DNA from: Anoxybacteroides rupiense
Lineage (GTDB): Bacteria; Bacillota; Bacilli; Bacillales; Anoxybacillaceae
DNA: 64,000 nt
Assembly: GCF_014196195.1 (NCBI RefSeq)
Contig: NZ_JACIDF010000003.1
Location: 310,001 to 374,000 of the forward strand
Direction of reading: 5' to 3'
Position numbers and translations under genes: made by a program. Of the stretch, positions 17,163-27,174 are shown piece after piece; position 1 is the first letter of the stretch; each line of letters opens with the position of its first letter. A model generated the notes under the pieces. The model did not search any database. It was not told the origin of the DNA and saw nothing but the letters and a program-made list of their open reading frames with translations.

Positions 17163-17903
17163 ATGGAGGAGAAAATTGAAAAGTTAGTGGCCTGGCTTCG
17201 CGAACAAGTAAGCAAAGCTGGATTGAACGGGGCGATTGTCGGGATTAGCGGCGGAATTGATTCGGCTGTGGTGGCGCATCTTATTAAACGGGCTTTTCCG
17301 GACAACTCTTTAGGATTAATTATGCCGTGCAAGAGCAATCCAAAGGATCAAGAGGATGCATTAAAGGTCGTTGAAAGCTCGGGTATTCGCCACTTTGTGA
17401 TTGATTTAACAGAGACGCATCAAACATTATTTGCAGAAATCGAAAAACAGCTTAAAGAAAAAGGAGAATGGAATGAGGAGGCGGCGCGTCTTGGCGATGC
17501 CAATACGCGAGCGCGTTTGCGGATGACAACGCTATATGCGGTCGCCAACAATTATGGGTATATCGTAGTTGGAACTGACAACGCGGCTGAATGGCACACA
17601 GGTTATTTTACCAAATATGGAGATGGCGGTGTCGATCTTGTTCCGCTTGTTCATTTTACAAAAGGCGAAGTTCGCGAAATGGCCCGAATTCTTGGTGTGC
17701 CTGAGGAAATTATTACAAAAGCGCCAAGTGCGGGTCTTTGGGAAGGCCAAACAGATGAAAATGAAATGGGAACAACTTATGAAATGATTGATAAATATTT
17801 AAAAGGGGAAGAAATTCCGGAAAAAGATCGGTCCATCATTGAGAAGCTACATCATCGTTCACATCATAAACGCCAGTTGGCCGCTGCGCCGCCAAAATTT
17901 TAA
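17163..17903 (+). CDS. nadE: NH3-dependent NAD+ synthetase NadE
   Basis: The 246-residue enzyme adenylates nicotinate adenine dinucleotide and amidates it with ammonia, the last step of NAD synthesis. The PP-loop motif SGGIDS lies at residues 31-36. GTDNAAEWHTGYFTKYGDGG carries the ATP/NaAD site, and APSAGLWEGQTDENEMG follows. No glutaminase domain is present, so it uses free ammonia. It is shorter than the 272-275 residues of B. subtilis NadE and resembles the compact type. GAAAGGAAG precedes ATG 17163. Together with nadBCA it places most of the pathway within 7 kb. Confidence 0.93.
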   Translation: MEEKIEKLVAWLREQVSKAGLNGAIVGISGGIDSAVVAHLIKRAFPDNSLGLIMPCKSNPKDQEDALKVVESSGIRHFVIDLTETHQTLFAEIEKQLKEKGEWNEEAARLGDANTRARLRMTTLYAVANNYGYIVVGTDNAAEWHTGYFTKYGDGGVDLVPLVHFTKGEVREMARILGVPEEIITKAPSAGLWEGQTDENEMGTTYEMIDKYLKGEEIPEKDRSIIEKLHHRSHHKRQLAAAPPKF

Positions 17904-18001
17904 TGTGTATGGGCCAACAAGCTTCTCGGTTTCTCTAACAAAATCCTCGTTTTGCTTTCAATAGCATAAGCCATATTCAAATGAGATGAACCAAATACCA
18001 T
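17900..18001 (-). CDS. Short unrecognised reading frame, 33 residues
   Basis: On the complement, AAAGGCAGG lies eight bases before ATG 18001, which opens MVFGSSHLNMAYAIESKTRI and ends at the nadE stop. It is the only sign of a gene in the 260 bases between nadE and coxA, is convergent to nadE, and matches nothing I know. Confidence 0.2.
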   Translation of the reverse strand: MVFGSSHLNMAYAIESKTRILLEKPRSLLAHTH

Positions 18002-18090
18002 GATTTCGCCTGCCTTTATGGATAGGTTGGTTGTTCAAAAGGAATTATACCGATATCAGAACTTGATTTTTACCGCTAACTAACAGCGAT

Positions 18091-18160
18091 AAAATCCCCT
18101 CTTATTTGCCAAGCTAAAAATGGGTCAAGGTGCTTGACCCAAGGCAAATAAAGGGGGTTT
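18091..18160 (+). promoter_or_regulatory. Long hairpin between nadE and coxA that includes the coxA ribosome binding site
   Basis: AAAATCCCCTCTTATTTGCC (18091-18110) pairs with the complementary stretch at 18142-18160 (GGCAAATAAAGGGGG and following T run) with one bulge. A second stem, TGGGTCAA/TTGACCCA (18121-18128 and 18134-18141), lies inside. The 3' arm holds AAAGGGGG, the ribosome binding site of coxA. The structure also looks like the terminator of nadE, since the stem is followed by five T residues. It may terminate, restrict coxA translation, or do both. Confidence 0.6.
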
Positions 18161-18165
18161 TTCCG

Positions 18166-18879
18166 TTGAGAAAAACAATCGCGGCAATAGGCGTTTTTTG
18201 TTGTGTGAGCGGGCTTGCCGCATGCGCAAATTACGATGCGGAAGATCGGGCAACACGCTATCGAGATGAAACAAGACCGATCGGTTATTATTCAACGGAT
18301 CGGACAAATACGCCATATACGTATGGCCGTTACGGAACAAATATTGAGAATGACGGAAATGCCTATATGATGGACAACCAAAATGGTCCAGTTGCGGATT
18401 TTTTCGGTACGGATGCGCTTCGTCGAGATCGTTACGATCGGTCGACTCCATCGCTGCCTCTAGAAGCGAATTTCGGCAAAGCAGACCAAAATTATCATGG
18501 TCACTTGCAAAATGATAAAACACATCCTTCTTATTACGACCATTATGACGGACGTTTTGCCGAGCAGGTAGCCAAAGAAGCGGCTAAAGTCAAAAATGTC
18601 AGCGATGCCCAGGCGCTTGTATATAAGGACCATGTATTAGTAGCCATTCAAACGGGAGGAAAAGATGCAAATCGTACGGAGCAAAATGTAGCGAAAGCGA
18701 TCGCTCCATATACGAAAGGAAAGCATGTGCGCGTCGTTTCGAATCCAAGCATGTATCAGCGCGCTCGCGTCATTGACAATAACATACGTTACGGCCGCCC
18801 GTTTGAAGAAATTAACCGGGATTTAAAGACGATTTTTTATAAAGGGAAAATAATGGAAACTCCAACCAATACACGATAA
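18166..18879 (+). CDS. coxA: Spore cortex lipoprotein CoxA (YhcN/YlaJ family)
   Basis: The 237-residue lipoprotein has a signal peptide with the lipobox SGLAAC (Cys about residue 19). A tyrosine-, asparagine- and arginine-rich middle follows, then a C-terminal YhcN/YlaJ domain (KNVSDAQALVYKDHVLVAIQ, then TEQNVAKAIAPYTKGKHVRV). CoxA of B. subtilis is found in the spore cortex fraction, and its gene follows safA there. The start is TTG 18166, eight bases after AAAGGGGG. An in-frame GTG at 18130 would put 12 extra residues before the signal peptide and has no site. Its ribosome binding site is inside the hairpin described just upstream. Confidence 0.8.
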   Translation: MRKTIAAIGVFCCVSGLAACANYDAEDRATRYRDETRPIGYYSTDRTNTPYTYGRYGTNIENDGNAYMMDNQNGPVADFFGTDALRRDRYDRSTPSLPLEANFGKADQNYHGHLQNDKTHPSYYDHYDGRFAEQVAKEAAKVKNVSDAQALVYKDHVLVAIQTGGKDANRTEQNVAKAIAPYTKGKHVRVVSNPSMYQRARVIDNNIRYGRPFEEINRDLKTIFYKGKIMETPTNTR

Positions 18880-18887
18880 ATGCTGCA

Positions 18888-18918
18888 GGGAGATGCCGGC
18901 AAATGGCATCTCCTTTTT
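18888..18918 (+). terminator. Terminator of coxA
   Basis: GGAGATGCC (18889-18897) and GGCATCTCC (18905-18913) form a perfect stem with a 7-base loop, followed by five T residues. Confidence 0.92.
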
Positions 18919-19177
18919 CTTTTCAAACGGTCTAGACCTCCTCACGAAAAAACGGTATCGTCCTCCAATTATGAAGTTAGCTGGTACAGTCGGGCTTTCA
19001 TTAAGCGAATGTGCGATGGGAGCAAAGTGTGACATTGAATTATTAGAAACATCTGTTATTTTGTTGATTTATACACTCTTCAAGCTGCATCTATATCGCT
19101 TGGCAACTGTTTCATGCTTCCGCTATTTTTGGTATAGTAATATCGAAAATTTGATATGATGAGAGGAGAAATGGAAA

Positions 19178-19915
19178 GTGGCTGGACATTCCAAATGGAA
19201 AAATATCCAACGTCGAAAAAATGCACAGGATGCCAAACGCGGCAAACTGTTTATGAAATTGGCGAAGGAAATTTACGTTGCAGCCAAAACAGGTGGTGGC
19301 GATCCAAATGTCAACGCCGCGCTGCGTCTCGTCATTGAAAAAGCAAAAGCGGCGAATATGCCGAGCGATAATATTGAAAGGGCCATCAACAAAGCGGCAG
19401 GCAATCAGGAGCATGCCAACTATGAAGAAATTCGTTATGAAGGGTATGGTCCAGGTGGCGTGGCAGTCATGGTCGTTTGTCTGACGGATAATAAAAATCG
19501 CACAGCGGCAAATGTTCGCGCAGCATTTTCGAAAAACGGCGGAAATCTTGGAGAAACAGGATGCGTGTCCTATTTATTTGCAAGAAAAGGATGGCTTGTC
19601 ATCGCTCGCGAAGGGTTAGAGATCGACGAGGATGAGCTGCTTCTCCAAGCGATTGAAGCAGGAGCGGAAGAAATGGAAACAATGGACGACTCATTTGAAA
19701 TTTATACAGCACCTGAGCATTTTGAAGAGGTGAAAAACAAGCTTCAGGCGAATGGATTAACGTTTGTAAACGCTGAAATCACGATGATCCCGCAAACCTA
19801 CACAACGCTGGAAGGCGATGACCTAAGGAAAATGCTCAAGCTGATTGATATGCTTGAAGATGATGACGATGTTCAAGAAGTGTACCATAATTTAGATGAA
19901 ACGGCGATACCATAA
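19178..19915 (+). CDS. YebC/PmpR-family (TACO1-like) regulator
   Basis: The 245-residue protein starts [20 protein letters not shown], the hallmark of the YebC family, and carries the central [20 protein letters not shown] and C-terminal [12 protein letters not shown] regions. Members bind DNA or relieve ribosome stalling at proline stretches. The length is standard. GTG 19178 is preceded by GAGAGGAG; the position fits the orthologue yrbC next to coxA in B. subtilis. A short palindrome, TTCTCTGCAGAGAA, about 40 bases after the stop may terminate it. Confidence 0.9.
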   Translation: MAGHSKWKNIQRRKNAQDAKRGKLFMKLAKEIYVAAKTGGGDPNVNAALRLVIEKAKAANMPSDNIERAINKAAGNQEHANYEEIRYEGYGPGGVAVMVVCLTDNKNRTAANVRAAFSKNGGNLGETGCVSYLFARKGWLVIAREGLEIDEDELLLQAIEAGAEEMETMDDSFEIYTAPEHFEEVKNKLQANGLTFVNAEITMIPQTYTTLEGDDLRKMLKLIDMLEDDDDVQEVYHNLDETAIP

Positions 19916-20064
19916 AACGATCATATTTCCCGTTCTTTGCAAGAGAGAACGTGATTTCTCTGCAGAGAATGGGATTTTTTATGAGAGGATACAAAATGTT
20001 CATCAACATCATGACTCAGTGATAGAAAAAATAATGAAAACCCATGGTGTTAGGGGGAATTTAT

Positions 20065-20115
20065 ATGCAACGATCATCCATATCACTTTCTCCCGAAAGC
20101 TTTATCCCCATGTAA
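20065..20115 (+). pseudogene. Truncated start of an unknown gene (16 codons)
   Basis: TTAGGGGGAATTTAT is a good ribosome binding site before ATG 20065, but the frame MQRSSISLSPESFIPM stops after 16 codons. It looks like the start of a lost gene. The rest of the 400-base gap between yebC and the DUF3231 gene holds a sequence (20138-20156, CTTCTGACCGTGAGTTTTG) that recurs near 40.4 kb, and a possible terminator at 20202-20246. Confidence 0.25.
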
Positions 20116-20201
20116 GTATGCAGATGACGCTCCACTTCTGACCGTGAGTTTTGGCGGACGATTGTATATAGTACGAGGAAGATAAATGAACCGATTTTAT
20201 C

Positions 20202-20246
20202 TAGCACCACAGGTAAATCAAGAATGGTAAGGTGCTATTCCTTTTT
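20202..20246 (+). terminator. Possible terminator before the DUF3231 gene
   Basis: TAGCACC (20202-20208) and GGTGCTA (20231-20237) pair across a 22-base loop, followed by TTCC and a seven-T run. The loop is long, so the call is moderate. Confidence 0.45.
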
Positions 20247-20323
20247 TTGGGGTATTCAGATGGCCGATTTTTTACATACTTCATTTTGGGAAGGAACATA
20301 ATATGTTCCATGGAGGGATCAGT

Positions 20324-21334
20324 ATGAAGAAAAATGAAGTCCGCTTAACAAGCGCTGAAATTGCAAATATATGGAATACCTATATATATGATAGCATGAT
20401 GGAAAGCGTTATCACGCATTTTAAGTTAACAACCGCCGATGAAGAAGTGGGCGTGCTTCTGGAAGAAGGATTGAAAGTTGTCCAAAATCATCTGCAAAGT
20501 CTAGAGGAGCTATTTAGCAAGGAAGGAATTGCTAAACCAGACGGGTTCCCGGTCGATAAGCATGTGAATCGTCAAGCGCCAAAGCTTTTTTCCGATACAT
20601 TTTATTTAGAGTATCTTAACCAAATGAGCCAATTTAAAATCACTTCACATGCTACTTCCATTGTGATGGCTTCTCGGGATGATATCCATCAGCTATATAA
20701 ACAATTTAGCGAAGATGCGACTCAATTAAATAAGCGTGTGCGTACCGTGATGAAAAATCAAGGTATATATATACGTCCTCCTTATATGTCTTATCCAAAA
20801 CAAGTGGACTATGTTGAAAAGCAAAGCTTTCTTACTGGATGGCTTGGACGCAGACGACCGCTTTTGGCAGTTGAAGCAGCCTATTTAGTGATGAACTCCA
20901 TTAACAATGAAATCGCGAAGGCTACGCTAATCGGATTTGCGCAAGTAGCGAGGGATCCTGAAATTCGCAGCTTCTTTTTAAGAGGACAAAAAGTATGCAG
21001 TGAGATCATGACCTCCATTTTTGAGGTGCTGCAGGAAGACAATATTCCAGCTTCGATGACATGGGACACAGTCGTCAATGAATCAACAGTTGCGCCATAC
21101 TCAGAGCGATTAATGCTGTTTTTAGTCAATTCCTTATCAGGTCTCGGGGTTGGTATGTATGGACAGGCCATGGCGCTCTCATTGAGAAGAGATGTAGCGG
21201 CTCTCTACGCTTCTTTTATCGCGAAAGCGGGAGCCTATGCGGAGGATGGAGTGAATTTAATGATTGAGCGCGGATGGCTTGAACAACCGCCTCACTTCCT
21301 TGATCGCGAACGGCTTGTAGTGGAGTCGAAATAA
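20324..21334 (+). CDS. DUF3231-family protein
   Basis: The 336-residue helical protein has the two-repeat layout of DUF3231. The first half begins LTSAEIANIWNTYIYDSMME, contains GLKVVQNHLQSLEELFSKEG, and is followed by SDTFYLEYLNQMSQ. The second half repeats this pattern with EAAYLVMNSINNEIAKATLI and RDPEIRSFFLRGQKVC. The family is common in spore-forming Bacillaceae and has no firmly known function; spore or stress roles have been suggested. ATG 20324 follows GGAGGG, and the seven extra codons upstream are not used. The gene stands alone. Its terminator is disturbed by the element that follows. Confidence 0.75.
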   Translation: MKKNEVRLTSAEIANIWNTYIYDSMMESVITHFKLTTADEEVGVLLEEGLKVVQNHLQSLEELFSKEGIAKPDGFPVDKHVNRQAPKLFSDTFYLEYLNQMSQFKITSHATSIVMASRDDIHQLYKQFSEDATQLNKRVRTVMKNQGIYIRPPYMSYPKQVDYVEKQSFLTGWLGRRRPLLAVEAAYLVMNSINNEIAKATLIGFAQVARDPEIRSFFLRGQKVCSEIMTSIFEVLQEDNIPASMTWDTVVNESTVAPYSERLMLFLVNSLSGLGVGMYGQAMALSLRRDVAALYASFIAKAGAYAEDGVNLMIERGWLEQPPHFLDRERLVVESK

Positions 21335-21590
21335 AAACACTGATTTCTTGAGTGAGTGTCAGACCGTTGTTAAATGCTTTCATCCTGCGTCACTGGCCGC
21401 ATTCGTCTGCTCATGAATTTCTTTTGTTCGATTTTTGTCTTTGTTCGGCTGCGTTTCTTGTCTGCCAAGCGTTTTCCACTCAGGCTGATGTGGAACACCA
21501 TAAATAGAGGATGAGAATGGTTGTAGACAAATCTCATTTTTGACTTTGTCTACAACCGGACACTCACTTCTTGAGTGAGTGTTTTTTATG
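21335..21590 (+). repeat. Dispersed element (copy E1) lying inside a duplicated terminator
   Basis: A 23-bp near-repeat (ACACTGATTTCTTGAGTGAG and so on at about 21339-21361, and about 21560-21582) matches at 21 of 23 bases. Only the second copy is a proper terminator (ACACTCACT ... AGTGAGTGTTTTTT). Between them lies about 200 bp that resembles 32512-32670 (shared phrases CAGAC, AAATG-TTTCATC, GGCTG, CGCCAAG/TGCCAAG) and ends in the palindrome GGTTGTAGACAAA / TTTGTCTACAACC (21519-21531, 21545-21557). The simplest reading is insertion of a mobile fragment into the DUF3231 terminator with a target duplication. No intact gene lies inside. Confidence 0.55.
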
Positions 21591-21658
21591 GATAAAATTT
21601 TCTTAAAAGGTGAAACTATAAATAGCTTTCATTATTTACCGAGAAAGAGGGGAAGACA

Positions 21659-22141
21659 ATGAAGCTTTTGATGGCTTGCTTGGCTATCGCGATTTCATTT
21701 ATAAGTTCCTCAGCTGCCTTCGCTAAAGCGCCGGCCACTCAAATGACGATTTTGTTAGAACGAATATACGTGGACGGAGAAGTGAGTGAAGAAATTAAAC
21801 AAGAAACGATTACATCGATGAAGGATATATGGAAAAAGTATGAAGGCTGGCAGCTTGTCAATCTTGATGATGAACAAATTGTGTTCCAGAAAATGGTTCA
21901 AGATATTTCACCTTTGTCAAAAGCGAATGGATATTTTGGCTTAACAAAGGATGGAACTTTATCTATTTTTGAAGGCAAGCCAGGAAAATCATCACGCGTG
22001 ATTCAATCGTTTTTCCAGCTCGATATAAAAAAGCTAGAAAGCCATCAACAAGAACGGCTGAAAAAAGGTATTCGCGTGATTTCGAAAGATCGTTATAAAG
22101 AGGTCATTGAAGCCTATCGGCCATTTGCCGTTACTCAGTAA
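21659..22141 (+). CDS. bofC: BofC, intercompartmental signalling protein of sporulation
   Basis: The 160-residue protein has a signal peptide (MKLLMACLAIAISFISSSAA, cleavage near AFA-KA). The exported domain contains MTILLERIYVDGEVSEEI and the C-terminal region KGIRVISKDRYKEV. In B. subtilis, BofC is made in the forespore and inhibits SpoIVB, which triggers pro-sigma-K processing. The length is close to the B. subtilis protein (170). Its place directly before ruvA matches the known order. AGAGGGG precedes ATG 21659. A strong hairpin terminator follows its stop directly. Confidence 0.88.
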   Translation: MKLLMACLAIAISFISSSAAFAKAPATQMTILLERIYVDGEVSEEIKQETITSMKDIWKKYEGWQLVNLDDEQIVFQKMVQDISPLSKANGYFGLTKDGTLSIFEGKPGKSSRVIQSFFQLDIKKLESHQQERLKKGIRVISKDRYKEVIEAYRPFAVTQ

Positions 22142-22170
22142 AAGACTTATCCAGACGATAAGTCTTTTTG
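22141..22170 (+). terminator. Terminator of bofC
   Basis: AAAGACTTATC (22141-22151) and GATAAGTCTTT (22157-22167) form an 11-bp stem with loop CAGAC, then a short T tail. The stem starts at the last base of the bofC stop codon. Confidence 0.88.
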
Positions 22171-22255
22171 TTTTGCAAAAGAGGAATATACATTCGTTTT
22201 TTTATTATCATATGGTACAATGAGAAACAGTACGGATAAGGGAAGGGGAAAAACG

Positions 22256-22855
22256 TTGATTGAGTTTGTTCGCGGATACATTGAGTATGTTTGTCCAGAA
22301 TATATTGTCATTGAAACGGCCGGAGTTGGCTATCAAATTTTCACGCCAAACCCATTTTCGTTTCGGCCCAGTCATGATACAATCGTGACGGTCTATACAT
22401 ATCAATATGTGCGCGAAGACCTCATGGCTCTTTATGGGTTTCGGACGCGCGAAGAACGAACGCTATTTGCGAAACTGCTTCAAGTTTCCGGCATTGGCCC
22501 GAAAGGAGGGCTTGCTATTTTAGCCTCAGGAGATGTACGTCAGCTCGTGCAGGCGATTGAAGAGGAAAACGAAGCCTTTTTGTGCAAATTTCCGACCATC
22601 GGCAAAAAAACAGCGCGACAAATGATTCTTGATTTAAAAGGGAAACTGCAGGGAGTCATTCTAGGAGCGACGAACGACTTATTTACAAGCTGGGAGGATG
22701 AAAAGCAGGAGAATGCCTTTGACGAGGCGCTTGAAGTGCTAAAGGCTCTCGGCTATGCAGATCGTGAAATTCAAAAGGTGGCGCCTGCTCTAAAAAAGGA
22801 ACCGATGTCTACCGATCAATATGTGAAGCGAGCGCTGCAATTACTATTAAAATAG
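22256..22855 (+). CDS. ruvA: Holliday junction branch migration protein RuvA
   Basis: The 199-residue protein binds Holliday junctions as a tetramer and loads the RuvB motor. It has the N-terminal OB fold ([20 protein letters not shown]), two helix-hairpin-helix motifs ([13 protein letters not shown] and [13 protein letters not shown]), a flexible linker and the C-terminal domain III that touches RuvB ([18 protein letters not shown]). The start is TTG 22256, after AAGGGGAAAAACG, giving the normal beginning (M)IEFVRG; the longer frame adds 12 unlikely residues. ruvB follows after 12 bases. Confidence 0.95.
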   Translation: MIEFVRGYIEYVCPEYIVIETAGVGYQIFTPNPFSFRPSHDTIVTVYTYQYVREDLMALYGFRTREERTLFAKLLQVSGIGPKGGLAILASGDVRQLVQAIEEENEAFLCKFPTIGKKTARQMILDLKGKLQGVILGATNDLFTSWEDEKQENAFDEALEVLKALGYADREIQKVAPALKKEPMSTDQYVKRALQLLLK

Positions 22856-22867
22856 GAGGGAAGGACG

Positions 22868-23869
22868 ATGGAAGAGCGTCTTGTTGCCAGCGATGCCTCC
22901 AGCGAGGATGTATCGCTTGAATACAGCCTCCGCCCGCAACGCTTGCAGGAATATATCGGACAAGAGAAAGTAAAAGAAAATTTACAAGTTTTTATTGAAG
23001 CGGCAAAGCTGCGTGGCGAAACGTTGGATCATGTGCTTTTATACGGACCGCCCGGACTTGGAAAAACAACGCTGGCCGCCATTATCGCAAACGAAATGGG
23101 GGGGAACTTGCGCACCACCACTGGACCGGCGGTCGAACGCCCCGGAGACCTGGCGGCGATCTTAACTTCTCTTCAACCTGGAGATGTATTATTTATCGAT
23201 GAAATTCATCGCCTTCACCGCTCGATTGAAGAAGTGCTGTATCCAGCTATGGAGGATTACTGCCTAGATATCGTTATTGGCAAAGGACAAACGGCTCGTT
23301 CGGTGCGTATTGACTTGCCGCCATTCACGCTTGTGGGCGCAACGACACGAGCTGGTGCTCTTTCTGCACCGCTCCGGGATCGCTTTGGTGTGCTCAGTCG
23401 GCTGGAATATTATGAGCCGGAGCAGCTTGCGCAAATTATCAAACGAACAGCAGATATTCTGGAAGTTAGGATTGACGAGGCGGCTGCTGTTGAGATCGCG
23501 CGTTGTTCGCGCGGCACTCCGCGCATTGCCAATCGCTTGTTGCGCAGAGTCAGAGATTTTGCCCAAGTAAAAGGCAACGGAGTGATTACACATGCCTTAT
23601 CAACAGAAGCGCTGGAGTTGCTGCAAGTTGACCGTTTAGGATTGGATCATATTGATCATAAATTATTAAGAGCGATGATGGAAAAATTTCGCGGAGGTCC
23701 TGTCGGTGTAGATACGCTTGCGGCCACCATTGGTGAAGAAGCGCAAACAATTGAAGATGTATATGAGCCGTATTTGCTGCAAATCGGCTTTTTGCAGCGG
23801 ACTCCTCGCGGGCGCATCGTCACTCATCGCGCCTATGAGCATTTTGGAATGGAGGTGCCAAAATCATGA
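22868..23869 (+). CDS. ruvB: Holliday junction branch migration ATPase RuvB
   Basis: The 333-residue AAA+ motor shows Walker [10 protein letters not shown] (about residues 61-69), Walker [11 protein letters not shown], sensor 1 GATTRAG, the arginine finger region LRDRFGV, and the C-terminal winged helix ending [15 protein letters not shown]. It pumps DNA through RuvA-bound junctions during recombinational repair. GGAGGG lies before ATG 22868. The stop overlaps the next small gene by four bases (ATGA). Confidence 0.97.
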   Translation: MEERLVASDASSEDVSLEYSLRPQRLQEYIGQEKVKENLQVFIEAAKLRGETLDHVLLYGPPGLGKTTLAAIIANEMGGNLRTTTGPAVERPGDLAAILTSLQPGDVLFIDEIHRLHRSIEEVLYPAMEDYCLDIVIGKGQTARSVRIDLPPFTLVGATTRAGALSAPLRDRFGVLSRLEYYEPEQLAQIIKRTADILEVRIDEAAAVEIARCSRGTPRIANRLLRRVRDFAQVKGNGVITHALSTEALELLQVDRLGLDHIDHKLLRAMMEKFRGGPVGVDTLAATIGEEAQTIEDVYEPYLLQIGFLQRTPRGRIVTHRAYEHFGMEVPKS

Positions 23870-24072
23870 GCAGTCTTCCTAAAATGATCATGATGATCGG
23901 AGCCATTTTGATTGTTGTGGGGTTTCTGATGCAATTTATTAAGCTGGGCAGGCTTCCTGGCGATATTGTCATCCAAAAGGGGAATACAACATTTTACTTT
24001 CCAGTTGTGACTTCTATTATTTTAAGTGTAGTGCTTTCGCTTGTGTTTTATTTTATCGGTCGATTTCGTTAA
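23866..24072 (+). CDS. DUF2905 small membrane protein
   Basis: The 68-residue protein has two membrane segments (about 7-25 and 45-64) around the conserved loop [20 protein letters not shown], the DUF2905 signature. The function is unknown. It is translationally coupled to ruvB through ATGA overlap and followed by queA 24 bases later, an arrangement seen in other Bacillaceae. It is probably part of the ruvAB-queA-tgt operon. Confidence 0.85.
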   Translation: MSSLPKMIMMIGAILIVVGFLMQFIKLGRLPGDIVIQKGNTTFYFPVVTSIILSVVLSLVFYFIGRFR

Positions 24073-24096
24073 CAACAATAGAAATGGGTGAACGCG

Positions 24097-26284
<2,188 letters not shown>

Positions 26285-26299
26285 AAAGGGGTGAAATCT

Positions 26300-26569
26300 A
26301 TGGCGACGCTTGTGAATCTTTTGCCGCTTCTTATCATGTTCGCGATTTTCTATTTCCTGCTGATTCGTCCGCAGCAAAAACGGCAGCGGGCTGTTCAGCA
26401 AATGCAAGCGAACTTGAAAAAAGGCGATAAAATTATTACGATCGGCGGTTTGCATGGCATCATCGATTCCATCGATGAGAATAAAGTCGTGATCCGCGCG
26501 GGAGACGGTTCTCGTCTTACATACGATCGCTCTGCTATTCGCGAGGTTGTGGCAGAGAACAACCAATAG
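26300..26569 (+). CDS. yajC: Sec translocase accessory subunit YajC
   Basis: The 89-residue protein has one membrane segment (about residues 5-23), the signature YFLLIRPQQKRQR and the soluble domain KKGDKIITIGGLHGIIDSI. YajC associates with SecDF-YidC. ATG 26300 follows AAAGGGG; the GTG three codons upstream is part of that site. It is last in the ruvAB-queA-tgt-yajC group and is followed by a terminator. Confidence 0.93.
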   Translation: MATLVNLLPLLIMFAIFYFLLIRPQQKRQRAVQQMQANLKKGDKIITIGGLHGIIDSIDENKVVIRAGDGSRLTYDRSAIREVVAENNQ

Positions 26570-26574
26570 AATAA

Positions 26575-26638
26575 AAAAGGCTGCTTGGCAAAAAGCAGCT
26601 TCAGGCTGTAGACAAAGTCCGTTTTGACTTTGTCTACA
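26575..26638 (+). terminator. yajC terminator followed by TGTAGACAAA palindrome, copy 3
   Basis: AAGGCTGCTT (26577-26586) pairs with AAGCAGCTT (26593-26601). The perfect 13-bp inverted repeat TGTAGACAAAGTC (26607-26619) / GACTTTGTCTACA (26626-26638) follows at once. The first hairpin lacks a T tail, so the palindrome may supply part of the stop signal between the convergent yajC and yrzE genes. Confidence 0.65.
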
Positions 26639-26714
26639 ATCATTTTAACCGTTTCACATCAGACTCGCTTGAAATCGCTCTTCTCAAAATGAAATGGGTG
26701 GGGAAGGCTGTATA

Positions 26715-27098
26715 TTAATCTGCGTGCCGATTGGATGACGACAAATTGACTCCCATGACTCCCCCAAGCATGGCCGCTAATAAAAAGCCGAGATGATAAA
26801 TCCATTGCTTTGTTGAAAATGTTTGCTCAAGTCCTAAAAACTGAAAGAAAAAGACGAGGAGTGTAAACACTAAGCTGGTGGTTCCACCGATAAGCCATCC
26901 GCGTTCCTTGCCTTTGCCTCCTGCGACAAATCCACCGATAAATACGGATAGAACAGATGCAGCAAAAATAACCCATGTTAATGAGGATTCTTGGATATCG
27001 GTCCATTTCAAAAGAAGTGATAATAAAAAGCTAATGATCAACGCTAGTAAAAAAATGGTTAGAACTCCGTAGACAACACCTTTGCCAAACCTAGCCAT
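26715..27098 (-). CDS. TIGR04086/YrzE-like membrane protein
   Basis: The 127-residue protein has four membrane segments (about residues 8-30, 40-58, 68-88 and 97-115) and glycine-rich turns such as FIGGFVAGGKGKERGWLIGG. It matches the small four-helix family represented by YrzE in B. subtilis, whose gene also lies near yajC and spoVB. The function is unknown. ATG 27098 lies about ten bases after GGAGGG; an ATG three codons upstream is too close to that site. Confidence 0.75.
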   Translation of the reverse strand: MARFGKGVVYGVLTIFLLALIISFLLSLLLKWTDIQESSLTWVIFAASVLSVFIGGFVAGGKGKERGWLIGGTTSLVFTLLVFFFQFLGLEQTFSTKQWIYHLGFLLAAMLGGVMGVNLSSSNRHAD

Positions 27099-27174
27099 CT
27101 CGTTCATTCCCTCCGTTTAAGCCATCTTTAGCAAGAGTATATTCAGGCCCGGACATGTTTAGAATCAAATGAAG

